Below, piece by piece: positions 18,493 through 27,976 of a stretch of 62,500 bases of DNA (the first letter of the stretch is position 1; every line of letters starts with the position of its first letter). A program made the position numbers and the translations under genes. Under the pieces are notes generated by a model. It saw only the letters and a list, made by a program, of their open reading frames with translations, searched no databases and was not told where the DNA came from. Origin of the DNA: Chloroflexota bacterium (GTDB lineage Bacteria; Chloroflexota; UBA11872); NCBI GenBank assembly GCA_022821905.1, contig JAJECS010000008.1, positions 1 through 62,500 on the forward strand, in the 5' to 3' direction.

Positions 18493-19257
18493 CTAGTAGT
18501 TCGCGCTGCGGCCGCCGTCGACGTTGAGCACGGCGCCGCTGATGAAATCGGCTGCTTGCGAGGCGAGGAAGACCGCGGCGGCGGCGACCTCGCCCGGCTG
18601 TGCCACGCGGCGGCGCGCGGTGGTCGCGATCACCGGATCGATGCGCGCCGGGTCGGCCAGGAACTCCGCCTCCATGTCGGTGTCGATCATCCCCGGTGCG
18701 ATCGCCACGCAGCGGATGTTGTCCAGCGCCCAGTCCCGATCGGCGCCGCGGGTGAAGCTCTCCAGCGCCGCTTTGCTGGCGCCGTAGACGTTGGGCGCTC
18801 CTTTCTCGGCAGCGACGGAGCTGATGTTGATGACCACACCGCCGCCGCGCGCCCGCATGAGCGGTCGCGCCGCTTGCATGGCGAACACGACGGCGCGCAG
18901 GTTGACATCGAGCACGAGCTGAAACTGCTCCGGTGTGAGGTCATCGACGGTGGCGTGGAAGTAGACCCCCGCGTTGTTCACCAGGATGTCCAGACCGCCC
19001 AAGGCTTCGGCGCCTTTGGCGACGGCCATTTCGACGGCCGCCACGTCGCGAACGTCAAGCGGCAGCACCACCGCGCGCCGGCCGTGTGCCTCGACCGCCG
19101 CGGCAACCGCCTCGAGGTCCGGCACGGTGCGCGCGGCCAGCGCCACGTCCGCGCCCGCCTCGGCGAATGCCTCGGCGATGGCCCGCCCGATCCCACGGCT
19201 GGCGCCGGTGACCAGCGCACGGCGGCCATCAAGCCGGAAACCTTCGAAAAGAGACAT
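18493..19257 (-). CDS. SDR-family oxidoreductase
   Basis: A 254-residue short-chain dehydrogenase with VTGASRGIGRA, VNNAG, ISSVAA and YGASKAA followed by a C-terminal FISGAVLNVDGG. I start it at ATG 19257 (MSLFEGF). The frame is open to 19377, but the extra N-terminal residues are Arg-rich and outside the fold. It lies directly ahead of the related SDR at 17735-18490. Substrate unknown; both resemble the glucose/gluconate dehydrogenase-like branch. Confidence 0.85.
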   Translation of the reverse strand: MSLFEGFRLDGRRALVTGASRGIGRAIAEAFAEAGADVALAARTVPDLEAVAAAVEAHGRRAVVLPLDVRDVAAVEMAVAKGAEALGGLDILVNNAGVYFHATVDDLTPEQFQLVLDVNLRAVVFAMQAARPLMRARGGGVVINISSVAAEKGAPNVYGASKAALESFTRGADRDWALDNIRCVAIAPGMIDTDMEAEFLADPARIDPVIATTARRRVAQPGEVAAAAVFLASQAADFISGAVLNVDGGRSANY

Positions 19258-19376
19258 CTGCCGCACCATGCCGCCGTGCGCGTCCAGCCTAGCTTGAAAG
19301 CCACTCAGACAGCGGCGGACGGACCCCATGCGTCGGGCAAGATGGACACGCAGTTCGACGAACCGGAGAAACATCA

Positions 19377-19745
19377 ATGTTCATCGGAGTCCATTCGCTG
19401 ATCTTCACCAAGGATGCCGAGGCCGCGCGGGTCTTCTTTCGCGACGTGCTCGAGTTTCCGTGGGTCAACGCCGGCGACGGCTGGCTCGTGTTTGCGCTGC
19501 CGCCCACCGAGGTCGGGCTCCATCCCGAGGACGGCGACCGCGATCATGAGCTGCACCTGCTCTGCGACGACCTTCACGCGACCGTGGCGCGTCTGCAGGC
19601 CAAGGGCGTCAAGCTAATCGAGCCGATTCACGAAGAGGAGTGGGGCATTGCGACCCGGATCGAGGTTCCCGGCGACGCCTGGATCGGGATCTACCAGCCC
19701 AAGCATCCACTCGTGTTCGAGCCGGAGCAGCCGGCGGAGCGGTAG
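19377..19745 (+). CDS. VOC-superfamily (glyoxalase/dioxygenase fold) protein
   Basis: A 122-residue single-domain protein with paired beta-alpha-beta-beta-beta units. SLIFTKDAEAARVFFRDVLEF opens the first half and HELHLLCDDLHATVARLQAKG the second; candidate metal ligands are H and E residues on the strands. Members of the family include lyases, dioxygenases and resistance proteins, so no activity can be assigned. It diverges from the SDR operon (start to start 119 bases). Confidence 0.75.
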   Translation: MFIGVHSLIFTKDAEAARVFFRDVLEFPWVNAGDGWLVFALPPTEVGLHPEDGDRDHELHLLCDDLHATVARLQAKGVKLIEPIHEEEWGIATRIEVPGDAWIGIYQPKHPLVFEPEQPAER

Positions 19746-19807
19746 TCAACGGACCCAACGCCGCCGAGCACTCGAGTCCGGTTCTAGTCGTTCGCGCCCT
19801 TCTCCGT

Positions 19808-19936
19808 GTCATGCCGAGCCACCACAACCTGTCATCCGAGCCGCCCCTACCTGTCATTTCGAGCCGCAGGCGAGAAATCTAAGGGGCAACGGATAACGCA
19901 CCACGTCCTTAGATTCCTCACTGCGTTCGGAACGAC
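19808..19936. repeat. Palindromic intergenic repeat preceded by two related short units
   Basis: Between two convergent genes lies a long inverted repeat. The left arm (19853-19884) starts GTCATTTCGAGCC and ends AAATCTAAGG. The right arm (19907-19936) starts CCTTAGATTCCTC and ends GGAACGAC. The spacer is 22 bases. Two shortened units beginning GTCAT...CGAGCC lie at 19808 and 19831, giving a 22-23 base period. This matches the general look of REP/BIME-type dispersed palindromes. It may also act as a bidirectional terminator for the VOC gene and the DNA ligase gene. Confidence 0.7.
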
Positions 19937-19967
19937 GGCTCCGGCGTACTAGGGCTGAAAGGCCGGG

Positions 19968-21698
19968 TCAGCCTCCGCCGGCCTTGCCCGTCTGCTGCTC
20001 GAACATGGCCCGCGCCTCGGTGACCGTGGTGGCGTCGGTGGGGTCCTTGTCCTCGCGCACGAAGTTCAGCACGCGCGGAAAGCGCAGCGCCATGCCCTGC
20101 TCGGTCTCGCTGCGACCGGCGGTGTGGGTGGGACTCAGCGTGATTTCGTCGGCCAGCACTTCCACGACGTAGGTGGGCGTGCTCCATACATCCGGCGTCA
20201 CGTGCGAGTCCACGGACGCCGGCTGCTCGGGCACGGCGTGGACGTCGAGCATCTCCCGAATGCGAACCCACTCCTCATCGGAGTAGCCCGTGCCAATGCG
20301 CGCGATGGTCTTGAAGGTCTGGCTTTCGGGATCCCACACCGCGCTCAGAAGCGCCCCGATGCCCCAGGCGGCGCGCTTGCCTCGACCGCGCCAGTACCCG
20401 ATCAGCACGCAGTCCAGCGTGTCGTTGAGCGCCGCCGAGTAGCTGCGCTTGAGCTTGATCCAGTTGAAGTTGCGTTTCCCCGCCTCATAGGGCGCGTCCA
20501 ATCGCTTGGCCAACACGCCTTCGAGGCCCGCGTCGACCTGCGCGCCGAAGAACCGATCGATGGCTTCCGGATCCTCGGTTTCGAGCACCTCCGACACCAC
20601 GATGCCGTCACCGGGTCCGATCAGCGCTTGCAGCCGCTTGCGCCGCTCGCTGAATGGGAGCGTGGTCACGTCTTCACCGTTGTAGAGCACGTCGAAGGCT
20701 TGCACGGTCAGGGGCATGGTGGCCGCCGCTTCCTCGATGCCGTGCTTGCGCTTGCGCGACATGGTGATCTGGAAGGGCAGAAACTCTCCGCTGTCCGGGT
20801 CCACGCCCATCGCCTCGCCCTCGAAAATCGCCCGCTCGGCGCGGACCTGCGCCAGCACGGCCTCCGTGACTTCGGGGAACATGCCGGTCATGTCCTCCAG
20901 GTTGCGGCTGTAGATCCTGACGTTCGTCCCGTCGCGGTGAATCTGTACCCGGAAGCCGTCGAACTTCGCCTCCACGGCCGCGCGCCCGATCTTCTCGACG
21001 ATCTCGGCACCGCTGGAGAGACGCTCGGCCTGGGCCATGCGCACTGGATAACCCACGCGCACGTCAACCGCCTCCATGGCGGCACGACCTTCGGCGACGT
21101 AGTCGCGCGCGACCTGGCCCAGATCGCTGGTCAGGTTGTAGGCGCGCTCGATCGCCTTGCGCTCGGATTTGTCCCCCACCCTGGCCGCCGAGAGCGCGTC
21201 CATCACCGTGGGATCGCCCACGCCGAGCCGCAGGCGGCCCAGCGGGATCCGCGGCAAGTATCGATTCGACCTCGCGTCAAGCTCCTGGAGGATGGCGGCG
21301 ATTCCCTGCACCTTGCGTTCCTGCGATCCCGGCCCTTCGGCCTCGGCCACCTCGCGCAGGCGTTCGAACACCTCGCCCACCGAGAGGTCGCCGCCCGCGT
21401 GGCTCGTCAGCCGCTCCGCCGCCGTGCCGAGATCGCCGGTCTCTCGCGACACCGCCTCGACGTCCGCGTGGTCGCGGTCGAACGCCAGCGCCAGCGCCTC
21501 GATCATGAGACGCCCGGCCACACCGAATTCCAGATCGACGAACTTCGGAACCAGGCGGCCTTGAATCAAATAGGTCACCTGTGCCGCTTCATCCGGCCCA
21601 ACCGCGCGGTAGACCTCCGCCAGGATGTCGATCATCGCGTTGCGGGCGGTAATCTCGTCCAGGCGCTCGAAGATGGCTGCAAGCTCGCGAAAGGTCAT
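19968..21698 (-). CDS. lig: ATP-dependent DNA ligase (archaeal type)
   Basis: A 576-residue ligase with an N-terminal DNA-binding helical domain (about 1-200). The adenylation domain has the nucleotidyl-lysine K245 in the EAKFDGFR motif I, RIYSRN (motif Ia), FEGEAMG (motif III) and further adenylation motifs. A C-terminal OB domain ends with ALRFPRVLNFVREDK. It seals nicks in DNA using ATP. Bacteria normally rely on the NAD-dependent LigA, so this is an accessory or repair ligase, common in some Chloroflexota. Its ATG lies one base after the stop of the HAD phosphatase gene, and the helicase gene is further upstream, which suggests a repair operon. Confidence 0.93.
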   Translation of the reverse strand: MTFRELAAIFERLDEITARNAMIDILAEVYRAVGPDEAAQVTYLIQGRLVPKFVDLEFGVAGRLMIEALALAFDRDHADVEAVSRETGDLGTAAERLTSHAGGDLSVGEVFERLREVAEAEGPGSQERKVQGIAAILQELDARSNRYLPRIPLGRLRLGVGDPTVMDALSAARVGDKSERKAIERAYNLTSDLGQVARDYVAEGRAAMEAVDVRVGYPVRMAQAERLSSGAEIVEKIGRAAVEAKFDGFRVQIHRDGTNVRIYSRNLEDMTGMFPEVTEAVLAQVRAERAIFEGEAMGVDPDSGEFLPFQITMSRKRKHGIEEAAATMPLTVQAFDVLYNGEDVTTLPFSERRKRLQALIGPGDGIVVSEVLETEDPEAIDRFFGAQVDAGLEGVLAKRLDAPYEAGKRNFNWIKLKRSYSAALNDTLDCVLIGYWRGRGKRAAWGIGALLSAVWDPESQTFKTIARIGTGYSDEEWVRIREMLDVHAVPEQPASVDSHVTPDVWSTPTYVVEVLADEITLSPTHTAGRSETEQGMALRFPRVLNFVREDKDPTDATTVTEARAMFEQQTGKAGGG

Positions 21699-21699
21699 G

Positions 21700-22374
21700 T
21701 CAGCGGCAGGGGGCGCCGGTGTGGATTTGGTGATTCACCCAAGCCTGAACGTCGGCAAGACTGGCGAAGGCATGGTAAGGAATGCCGTTCGACTGACAGT
21801 GCGCCGCCAGGCTGTCCTTGGCGAAGACCACGTCGGCCTCGGTGACCGCGCAACGGTCCGAGTAGCCGTCGCCCACATACACCGCGCGACGCCCGCGCGC
21901 CTTTGCCCGACGCACCGGCAGGGCCTTGCACATGCCGCAGTGCCCGCAGCCGGCGCTCTCCTGGGGAAACTCGAGCACGATGGCGCCCTGGCGCAGGTCG
22001 AGACGGTTCGAGTCCACCGGCAGGTCGGAAAGATCGGCCGCCGCCAGCATGCGATTGATGTAGAAACCGAAGCCGTCGCTCGCGATTTCCACTTCGGCGC
22101 CGGACTCTTGAAGGCCGCGAGCCAGCGCCGGAAACGCCGGATCGACCGCGTGCTCGTCGATGAGCCGGTGGAAGGCGCAACGGTCGGGAGTCACCAGGTC
22201 GAATTGGGCGCGGGCCCGCACGCTGGTGGGGATTTCGCGCCGGATCCAACGGTCGTCGATGACGCGCCACTCCGGGGTTGCCAGCGCATTGAACAAGACA
22301 TGGCCCATGTCCGCCGGGCTCACCGTACCGTCGAAGTCGAAGATAAACGTCCACCCGGCGTACGCGCCGCTCAG
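21700..22374 (-). CDS. HAD-superfamily phosphatase (MtnX-like)
   Basis: About 224 residues. HAD motif I (FDFDGT) is near residue 13, motif II falls at IASDGFGFYI, and motif III is YVGDGYSD. A small cysteine cluster, CGHCGMC, sits before motif III and could bind metal; it is also seen in MtnX-like proteins. If translation began at the GTG 22323, both catalytic Asp residues of motif I would be lost. The only nearby in-frame start that keeps them is CTG 22374. It overlaps the uvrD stop (CTGA) and has GGAGG 7 bases upstream. The substrate (phosphoserine or a methionine-salvage intermediate) is not certain. Confidence 0.75.
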   Translation of the reverse strand: MSGAYAGWTFIFDFDGTVSPADMGHVLFNALATPEWRVIDDRWIRREIPTSVRARAQFDLVTPDRCAFHRLIDEHAVDPAFPALARGLQESGAEVEIASDGFGFYINRMLAAADLSDLPVDSNRLDLRQGAIVLEFPQESAGCGHCGMCKALPVRRAKARGRRAVYVGDGYSDRCAVTEADVVFAKDSLAAHCQSNGIPYHAFASLADVQAWVNHQIHTGAPCR

Positions 22375-24602
22375 TTCAGGGCCTCCAGATTGGCCATGTT
22401 GACCGCCAGATGCTTGAGGCCGGCGCCCTCGAACATCACCGTCACCTCTTCGTCGAAGCGCGTGACCTTACCGGACACCACCAGCCCTTCGCCGAACACC
22501 CGATGCCGCACTTTCTGGCCATCTCGAAACGTTCGCTCCGTCGGCGCCTGCGGTTCCGCCTGGGCGGTCACCGGGGCAACAGGCGGCAGGCCGGGCTGCT
22601 CGTCCAGTCGACGCTCGTAGACCAGGTGTTCCCGGGGAATATCTCCCAAAAACCGCGACGGAAAGCGCACCGGCGTCCCCCATCCCGACCGAAACCGCGC
22701 ATAGGACATGAAGAGGCGGTCCCTCGCCCGGGTGATGCCGACGTAGGCGAGACGCCGCTCCTCTTCCATCTGGTCCGGGTCGTCATGGGACCGGATGTGG
22801 GGAAACAGCTCCTCCTCCATTCCCGTCATGAACACCACGCCAAACTCCAAGCCCTTCGCGGCGTGGTAGGTGAGCATGGTGATGGCTTCGGATTGCTCCG
22901 CCAGGTTGTCGACCTCGGACACCAGCGCCGCCTCGTACAGGAAGCGCTGGAGTCCTTCGCGGGGCTCGAATTCGTCATACTTGCCGGCGGCCGCCGCCAG
23001 CTCGACCACGTTCTCCCAGCGCTCTTCCGGACGGTCCGGGTCGTTGTCGAGCACGTCGTCGTAGCCGGTTTCTTGGACCACCGCGTTGATGAGGCTGCCC
23101 ACCGGAAGCTCGGACGCGAGCGTGTCGAGCTTTCGCATGACCCGACCCAGCTCTGTCAGCGCGCGACGCGCCCGGCCGCCCAGCGGCACATCCGCCTCCA
23201 CGGCGTCTGGCGCGTCGGCCTGCTGCGACAGCCAGCGCACCAGCTCGCCGGGCGCCAGACCCGTCTGCTCGGCCCAGGTTCGGAGGCTCTTCAACGTGGT
23301 GGCGCCGATCCCGCGTCGAGGCACGTTGGCCATGCGCTCGAAGCTCAGCAGGTCGCGCGGATTGGCCACCGCTCGGAGGTATGCCAAGACGTCTCGAACC
23401 TCCTTGCGGTTATAGAACTCCGTCGCGCCGACCAACTGGTAGGGCACGCCGAGGCGCACGAATAGCTCCTCGAATGCCCGAGACTGCGCGTTGGTGCGGT
23501 ACATGATGGCGATATCGCGCCGGGCCACCTGGTGATCCGCGCTCAGCTTGCGTACAACCTCCAGCACCTGCTGTGCCTCGTCGTCTTCGTCGAAGGCTTC
23601 AACGAGGCCCAAGGCGTCGCCGTCAGCCCGATCGGTCCACAGCGTCTTTGGCGCGCGCGTGGCGAGCTTCGAGATCACCTCGTTCGCCGCCGCGAGAATT
23701 CGCTTCGTCGAGCGATAGTTGCGCTCCAGGCGAACCACCGACGCGGCCGGAAACTGGTCCTCGAATTCCAGGATGTTGCGAATATCGGCGCCGCGCCACG
23801 AGTAGATGCTCTGGTCGTCATCGCCGACCACGCAGACGTTGCCGTGACCGGCGGCCAGCTCGCGCACGAAGTAGTACTGGGCGCGATTTGTGTCCTGATA
23901 TTCGTCAACCAGGATGAAGCGGAACCGGCCGTGATACGCGGTTCGCGCTTCCGGCGACTCGCGCAGAATCTGGACTGCGTAGGCGATCATGTCGCCGAAG
24001 TCGACCGCCTGCGCGCTTCGCAGGACGCGCTGGTAGCGGTGATAGATGCTGGCGGTCGTTTCCTGAAAGAAGCCCTCGGCGCGCTCCGCATACTCGTGCG
24101 GCGTTGCGAGCTCGTCCTTGGCTCGGGAAATTTCGTTTCGCACGGCCTGCGGGCTGACGGTATTGAGTGGCATGTCCAGGTCCGACATGGCCTGCTTGAC
24201 GGCCCGAAGCTGATCGGTTGCGTCGTAGATCGAGAAATCCGACTCCCAGCCGATACGGTGAAAGTCGCGGCGCAGAATCCGCAGACACTGGCCGTGGAAG
24301 GTGCCGACGTTGACGCCGCCCGCCGCGAGTCCGACCAGGTCAATGATGCGTTCACGCATTTCGTTCGCCGCCTTGTTGGTGAACGTGACCGCCAGGATCT
24401 GCCACGGGGCCACCCCGTGCGCGATGAGCCTGGCCACGCGATGCGTGATGACGCGCGTCTTGCCGGTGCCGGCGCCGGCAAAGACGAGCAGCGGACCGAC
24501 CAGGTGCTCGACCGCCGTCCGCTGCTGCGGATTCAGCCCGTCGGTCGACGGGTCGTCGCGGTCTGAACGCTCGTCGGTTTGCGGCTGCCGCTGCATGTTC
24601 AA
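22371..24602 (-). CDS. pcrA: UvrD/PcrA/Rep-type superfamily 1 DNA helicase
   Basis: A 743-residue 3'-5' helicase. Walker A is GAGTGKT (residues 43-49), motif Ia is AVTFTNKAANEM, motif II is VDEYQDTN, motif III is GDDDQSIYSWRGAD, motif V/VI includes TYHAAKGLEF and VGITRARDRL. The C-terminal about 60 residues contain a VRHRVFGEGLVV Tudor-like segment found in PcrA. It acts in nucleotide-excision repair and replication restart. It is first in a same-strand run with the HAD phosphatase and ATP-dependent ligase. Gene name between pcrA and uvrD is a matter of usage. Confidence 0.93.
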   Translation of the reverse strand: MNMQRQPQTDERSDRDDPSTDGLNPQQRTAVEHLVGPLLVFAGAGTGKTRVITHRVARLIAHGVAPWQILAVTFTNKAANEMRERIIDLVGLAAGGVNVGTFHGQCLRILRRDFHRIGWESDFSIYDATDQLRAVKQAMSDLDMPLNTVSPQAVRNEISRAKDELATPHEYAERAEGFFQETTASIYHRYQRVLRSAQAVDFGDMIAYAVQILRESPEARTAYHGRFRFILVDEYQDTNRAQYYFVRELAAGHGNVCVVGDDDQSIYSWRGADIRNILEFEDQFPAASVVRLERNYRSTKRILAAANEVISKLATRAPKTLWTDRADGDALGLVEAFDEDDEAQQVLEVVRKLSADHQVARRDIAIMYRTNAQSRAFEELFVRLGVPYQLVGATEFYNRKEVRDVLAYLRAVANPRDLLSFERMANVPRRGIGATTLKSLRTWAEQTGLAPGELVRWLSQQADAPDAVEADVPLGGRARRALTELGRVMRKLDTLASELPVGSLINAVVQETGYDDVLDNDPDRPEERWENVVELAAAAGKYDEFEPREGLQRFLYEAALVSEVDNLAEQSEAITMLTYHAAKGLEFGVVFMTGMEEELFPHIRSHDDPDQMEEERRLAYVGITRARDRLFMSYARFRSGWGTPVRFPSRFLGDIPREHLVYERRLDEQPGLPPVAPVTAQAEPQAPTERTFRDGQKVRHRVFGEGLVVSGKVTRFDEEVTVMFEGAGLKHLAVNMANLEALN

Positions 24603-24659
24603 TTCTACGAACCGAGCGCCACGCCCTTGACCCGGCGCGCGTCGCTCGTGGGTCGCTCG

Positions 24660-25538
24660 TCAGCCCGGCCGGTGCGGACGGACCCGCACCTCGACGTCGA
24701 TTTGGCTTTCGCCGCCGCCGCGAAAGATGCCACTCGTCGGGGCCACATCCCGATAGTCGCGACCGACCGCCAGCCGGATATGCCCCAGACCGGCCAGGCT
24801 GTCGTTGGTGGCGTCAAAGCCAACCCACCCAAGCCCGGGCAGCAGGCACTCGGCCCATGCATGGCTCGCCGACTGCGGGGCCGGCGCGTCGACCCCCTCG
24901 AGATCGGAATCGTGCAGGTAGCCGGAGACGTACCGCGTCGGCACGCCCCAGGTGCGCGCGATGGCGATCATGGCATGGGCGTAGTCTTGGCAAACGCCGC
25001 GGCCTGACTCCAGGATGTGATCGACGGGCGATACCGCCGACGTGCTTCCCGGCACGTAGCCGAATTTGCGGTAGAGCAGACTCGACAACCGTTGCACGGC
25101 GTGCAGCGGATCATGCGCCGGCTTGATACCGAGCCGTGACGTGAAGGCCGCCAGCGCCGGCGAGGGGTGGGTCAGCGCACTGGGCTGGAGAAAGTCCCAA
25201 AGGATGAAGGAGTCCTTCCACCCACCGATCTCGTCCCAGGCGCCCGGTTCCAGCGACTCTGGCAGCGGCGGCGCCGGCGTTTGCTCGACGGTAGCGCGCG
25301 TGGTGACCGCGAGAGCGCGGTGCTCCCGGTGAATGTTGAGCACGTGCTTGGTGTTTCCGAAGCTGTCCGCCTCGGCGTTCATGGGGGCCGGCGGGTCAGT
25401 CTCGATATCGAAGCGCAGGATCCGCTGGCCGGCGTCCTGCCGCGGCTCCAGACACAGCGACATCACGCACCCGGTGACGGGCGAGGAGTAGCGGTAGCGC
25501 GTGACGTGCTCGACGTCGTAGGTGGCCGGGCCAACCAT
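24660..25538 (-). CDS. Transglutaminase-like cysteine peptidase
   Basis: A 292-residue protein with an N-terminal beta domain (bacterial transglutaminase-like N-terminus: VEHVTRYRYSSPVTGCVMSLCLEPR). The papain-like core has catalytic Cys183 (GVCQDYAHA), His226 (SHAWAE) and Asp242 (FDATN). This family travels with alpha-E and circularly permuted ATP-grasp proteins, and here all three are present. The group has been predicted to make or process peptides or amide-linked modifications; the substrate is unknown. Start ATG 25538 is 4 bases after the alpha-E stop. Confidence 0.9.
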   Translation of the reverse strand: MVGPATYDVEHVTRYRYSSPVTGCVMSLCLEPRQDAGQRILRFDIETDPPAPMNAEADSFGNTKHVLNIHREHRALAVTTRATVEQTPAPPLPESLEPGAWDEIGGWKDSFILWDFLQPSALTHPSPALAAFTSRLGIKPAHDPLHAVQRLSSLLYRKFGYVPGSTSAVSPVDHILESGRGVCQDYAHAMIAIARTWGVPTRYVSGYLHDSDLEGVDAPAPQSASHAWAECLLPGLGWVGFDATNDSLAGLGHIRLAVGRDYRDVAPTSGIFRGGGESQIDVEVRVRPHRPG

Positions 25539-25542
25539 CGGA

Positions 25543-26511
25543 TCAGCTCATGGGAGCGTCTTCGATCGCGTAGTCGAAGTACGCAGCCGTCACCCGATCG
25601 TGAAGCTCGTAACAGTGAGTGCGCACCTGCTCCAGGAGCCCCTGGCAGTCGTCATCGTCGGGCCACTGGTAGTGGATCACGCCGCCGATTCGACCGGCCA
25701 GGCGCTGCAGCGCGCCGCTGGAGCGTGGGTCGGGCCCCGGGCCGATAGCCTCGATTTCCTGTGTGGCGCGGTCAATCGACCGGCCCAGCGAGTCCGGCAG
25801 ACGCGGGTCCGTGACGAGCAGGTCCAGCACCTGGCGCGGCTGGACGACGACGCTGTAGCGGCGGTTGTAGACCTCGAAGGCGTGGCAGAGGCGCAGCAAG
25901 CCGGCCCAGTCCGCGTCCGACGCCTCTTCGACGTGCTGTTCGGCATCGAGCTGCGCCAGCAGCAACGCGGCAAGGAGTTGCGCCCGCTCGACAAATCGAC
26001 CGAGCTCCATGAAGCGCCAGCCTTCCCCGCGGTACATCGTGGCCGCGGCCACGCCGACGAAGGTGTCGATCTGCGCCACCGTTTCGGCATAGAAGCCTTC
26101 AGGAGAAATCGCCCAAATGTCCTGCATCTCCAACTCCTGGAGGCGCAGGTAGGCCAGGTTCAACTGGGTCCACATCGGCGTGCTGATGGATTGGCGAATC
26201 TGGCGAGCGTTTTCCCGGCCCTGGTCGAAACAGCTCCACACCGAGTCGGGATTGGAGCGCTCGAAGGTCAGGTCGCCGGCCAGGGTGTAGGAATCGGCCA
26301 GGGTGTAGTCGTCGCTGCCGAGCAGCTCAATTCGCCCGGCCGGCGGATGCCGGTTCACGCTGGCATAGATCCGGCTCCAGCCGAAGTGAATCTCTCGAAT
26401 GGGACGGTCGACCAGTGACTCCGTCTGCAGCTGCAGGAGACGGCAGAGCCGCCGGGCGCGCTCCAGGTAGCGGCTCATCCAGTAGAGGCCCTGAGCGCTG
26501 CGCACGAGCAT
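25543..26511 (-). CDS. Alpha-E domain protein (DUF403)
   Basis: A 322-residue all-helical protein opening with SAQGLYWMSRYLERARRLCRLL, the family signature with its conserved E-R-A segment. Further motifs are FEVYNRRY and a C-terminal helical segment. No catalytic residues are established for the family. It is always found next to the circularly permuted ATP-grasp protein and transglutaminase, so it is probably a partner or scaffold in the same reaction. It lies between the ammonium transporter gene (gap 82) and the transglutaminase gene (gap 4). Confidence 0.88.
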   Translation of the reverse strand: MLVRSAQGLYWMSRYLERARRLCRLLQLQTESLVDRPIREIHFGWSRIYASVNRHPPAGRIELLGSDDYTLADSYTLAGDLTFERSNPDSVWSCFDQGRENARQIRQSISTPMWTQLNLAYLRLQELEMQDIWAISPEGFYAETVAQIDTFVGVAAATMYRGEGWRFMELGRFVERAQLLAALLLAQLDAEQHVEEASDADWAGLLRLCHAFEVYNRRYSVVVQPRQVLDLLVTDPRLPDSLGRSIDRATQEIEAIGPGPDPRSSGALQRLAGRIGGVIHYQWPDDDDCQGLLEQVRTHCYELHDRVTAAYFDYAIEDAPMS

Positions 26512-26593
26512 GAGATTCAGGTCCGGATCACCGCGATGAGGTCACCGCGGACGGCCGGCGCCCGCCGCTGCGAGCGGCGGGCGCCCAACCAGG

Positions 26594-27976
26594 CTAGTCC
26601 TCGTCGAACTCTTCCGGCATGAGGACGAATTCGGGGTAGGCCTCGATTCCCAACTCTCCGGCGTCCTGGCCCAGTTGCTCGACCTGGCGCGACACACGGA
26701 CCTTGATCGTCAGGTCGATGAGGCGCCACACGAGGTAAGAGACCGCGAGCACGAACGCGCCAACGGCCAGCACGCCGATGAGCTGCACGTGGAACATAGC
26801 GCCGGCGGCAATCGCCGCGGCCAGGGTTCCCCAAATGCCGGCGAAGAGGTGGGCGGGAACGGCCCCGACCACATCGTCCAGCTTGAGCTTCTCTAGCAGC
26901 TTGAGCCCGAGAGTGCACAGGATCGCGCCAATTGCGCCGATGACGATGGCCCAGTGGTGTTCCACGATATCAGGGCCGGCGGTGATCGAAACCAGGCCCG
27001 CGATAGCGCCGTTGAGACCGACGAATAGGTCGATCCGGCCCATGATGGGGCGCGAAACGGCGATGGCGGCCACAACACCGGCCGCCGCCCCGAGGTTGGT
27101 ATTCACCAGCACGTGGCTCATGGCAACCGCGTCGAACGCGCTGCCCAAGGCCAGCTGCGAACCGCCATTGAATCCAAACCACCCAAGCCAGAGGATGAAC
27201 ACGCCCAGCGTCACGATCAAGATGTTCGAGGGCGGTGTGGCGCGAGCGCTGCCGTCCTTACGGAACTTGCCCAGCCGCGGTCCGACGACCAGGATGCCGG
27301 CCAGAGCGGCCCAGCCGCCCACGCTGTGGACAATGGTCGATCCGGCGAAGTCCTGGAATCCCATCTCGGACAGCCAGCCGCCGCCCCAGGTCCAGGCGCC
27401 CACGATGGGGTAGATGAACGCCGTGAGCAGGAGGGTGAACAGAAAGAACGACCACATCTTGACCCGCTCGGCCAACGCGCCCGACACGATTGAAGCGGCG
27501 GTGGCCACAAACACCATCTGGAAGAACCAGTCCGACATGCTGGAATAGCCGTTGGCGACCACGCTCGAGGTCGCGCTCTCATCGCCAGCCAGCAGATCGA
27601 GCTCAGCGCTCGACGGTCCGTAGAGAAAGTTGAACGAACCGATGACCGAGCCGACGTCCACGTACATCAGGTTGTAGCCGATGATGAAATACGCGAGTCC
27701 GGCGATGGAGTAGATGCCGATGTTCTTGAGGCAGATCATGGAGGCGTTTTTGGTGCGCACCGACCCCGACTCGAGCATGGTGAAGCCGGCGCACATGAAC
27801 ATCACCAGCGCTCCCCAAATCAGGAACGCAAACGTGTTGAAGACGAAGGTCACCTCGTCCGACACCGCGGCGCGCGCAACGTTCGGTATCAACAGCGGTA
27901 TAGCAAGCGCCAACAGCAGGATGAGCACGAGGCGTCTCGGAAACGGTCTGACCAGGGAGCTCACGAGAACACGCAT
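26594..27976 (-). CDS. amt: Ammonium transporter (Amt/Mep/Rh family)
   Basis: A 460-residue membrane channel with a signal peptide (about 1-36) and eleven predicted membrane segments. The pore histidines are in STIVHSVGGW and GAVPAHLFAGIWG, and the family blocks FMCAGFTMLESGSVR and WLGWFGFNGGS are present. It has a 50-residue acidic cytoplasmic tail. No glnK (PII) gene adjoins it. The surprising point is its place between the ATP-grasp and alpha-E genes of the amidoligase-like trio, all on the same strand. It may supply ammonia or respond to its release. Confidence 0.93.
   Translation of the reverse strand: MRVLVSSLVRPFPRRLVLILLLALAIPLLIPNVARAAVSDEVTFVFNTFAFLIWGALVMFMCAGFTMLESGSVRTKNASMICLKNIGIYSIAGLAYFIIGYNLMYVDVGSVIGSFNFLYGPSSAELDLLAGDESATSSVVANGYSSMSDWFFQMVFVATAASIVSGALAERVKMWSFFLFTLLLTAFIYPIVGAWTWGGGWLSEMGFQDFAGSTIVHSVGGWAALAGILVVGPRLGKFRKDGSARATPPSNILIVTLGVFILWLGWFGFNGGSQLALGSAFDAVAMSHVLVNTNLGAAAGVVAAIAVSRPIMGRIDLFVGLNGAIAGLVSITAGPDIVEHHWAIVIGAIGAILCTLGLKLLEKLKLDDVVGAVPAHLFAGIWGTLAAAIAAGAMFHVQLIGVLAVGAFVLAVSYLVWRLIDLTIKVRVSRQVEQLGQDAGELGIEAYPEFVLMPEEFDED

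Noticed and set aside
20124..21845. Long + strand frame (573 codons) across the DNA ligase gene
   Set aside because: Antisense to a clear ATP-dependent ligase with intact motifs; no family resemblance.
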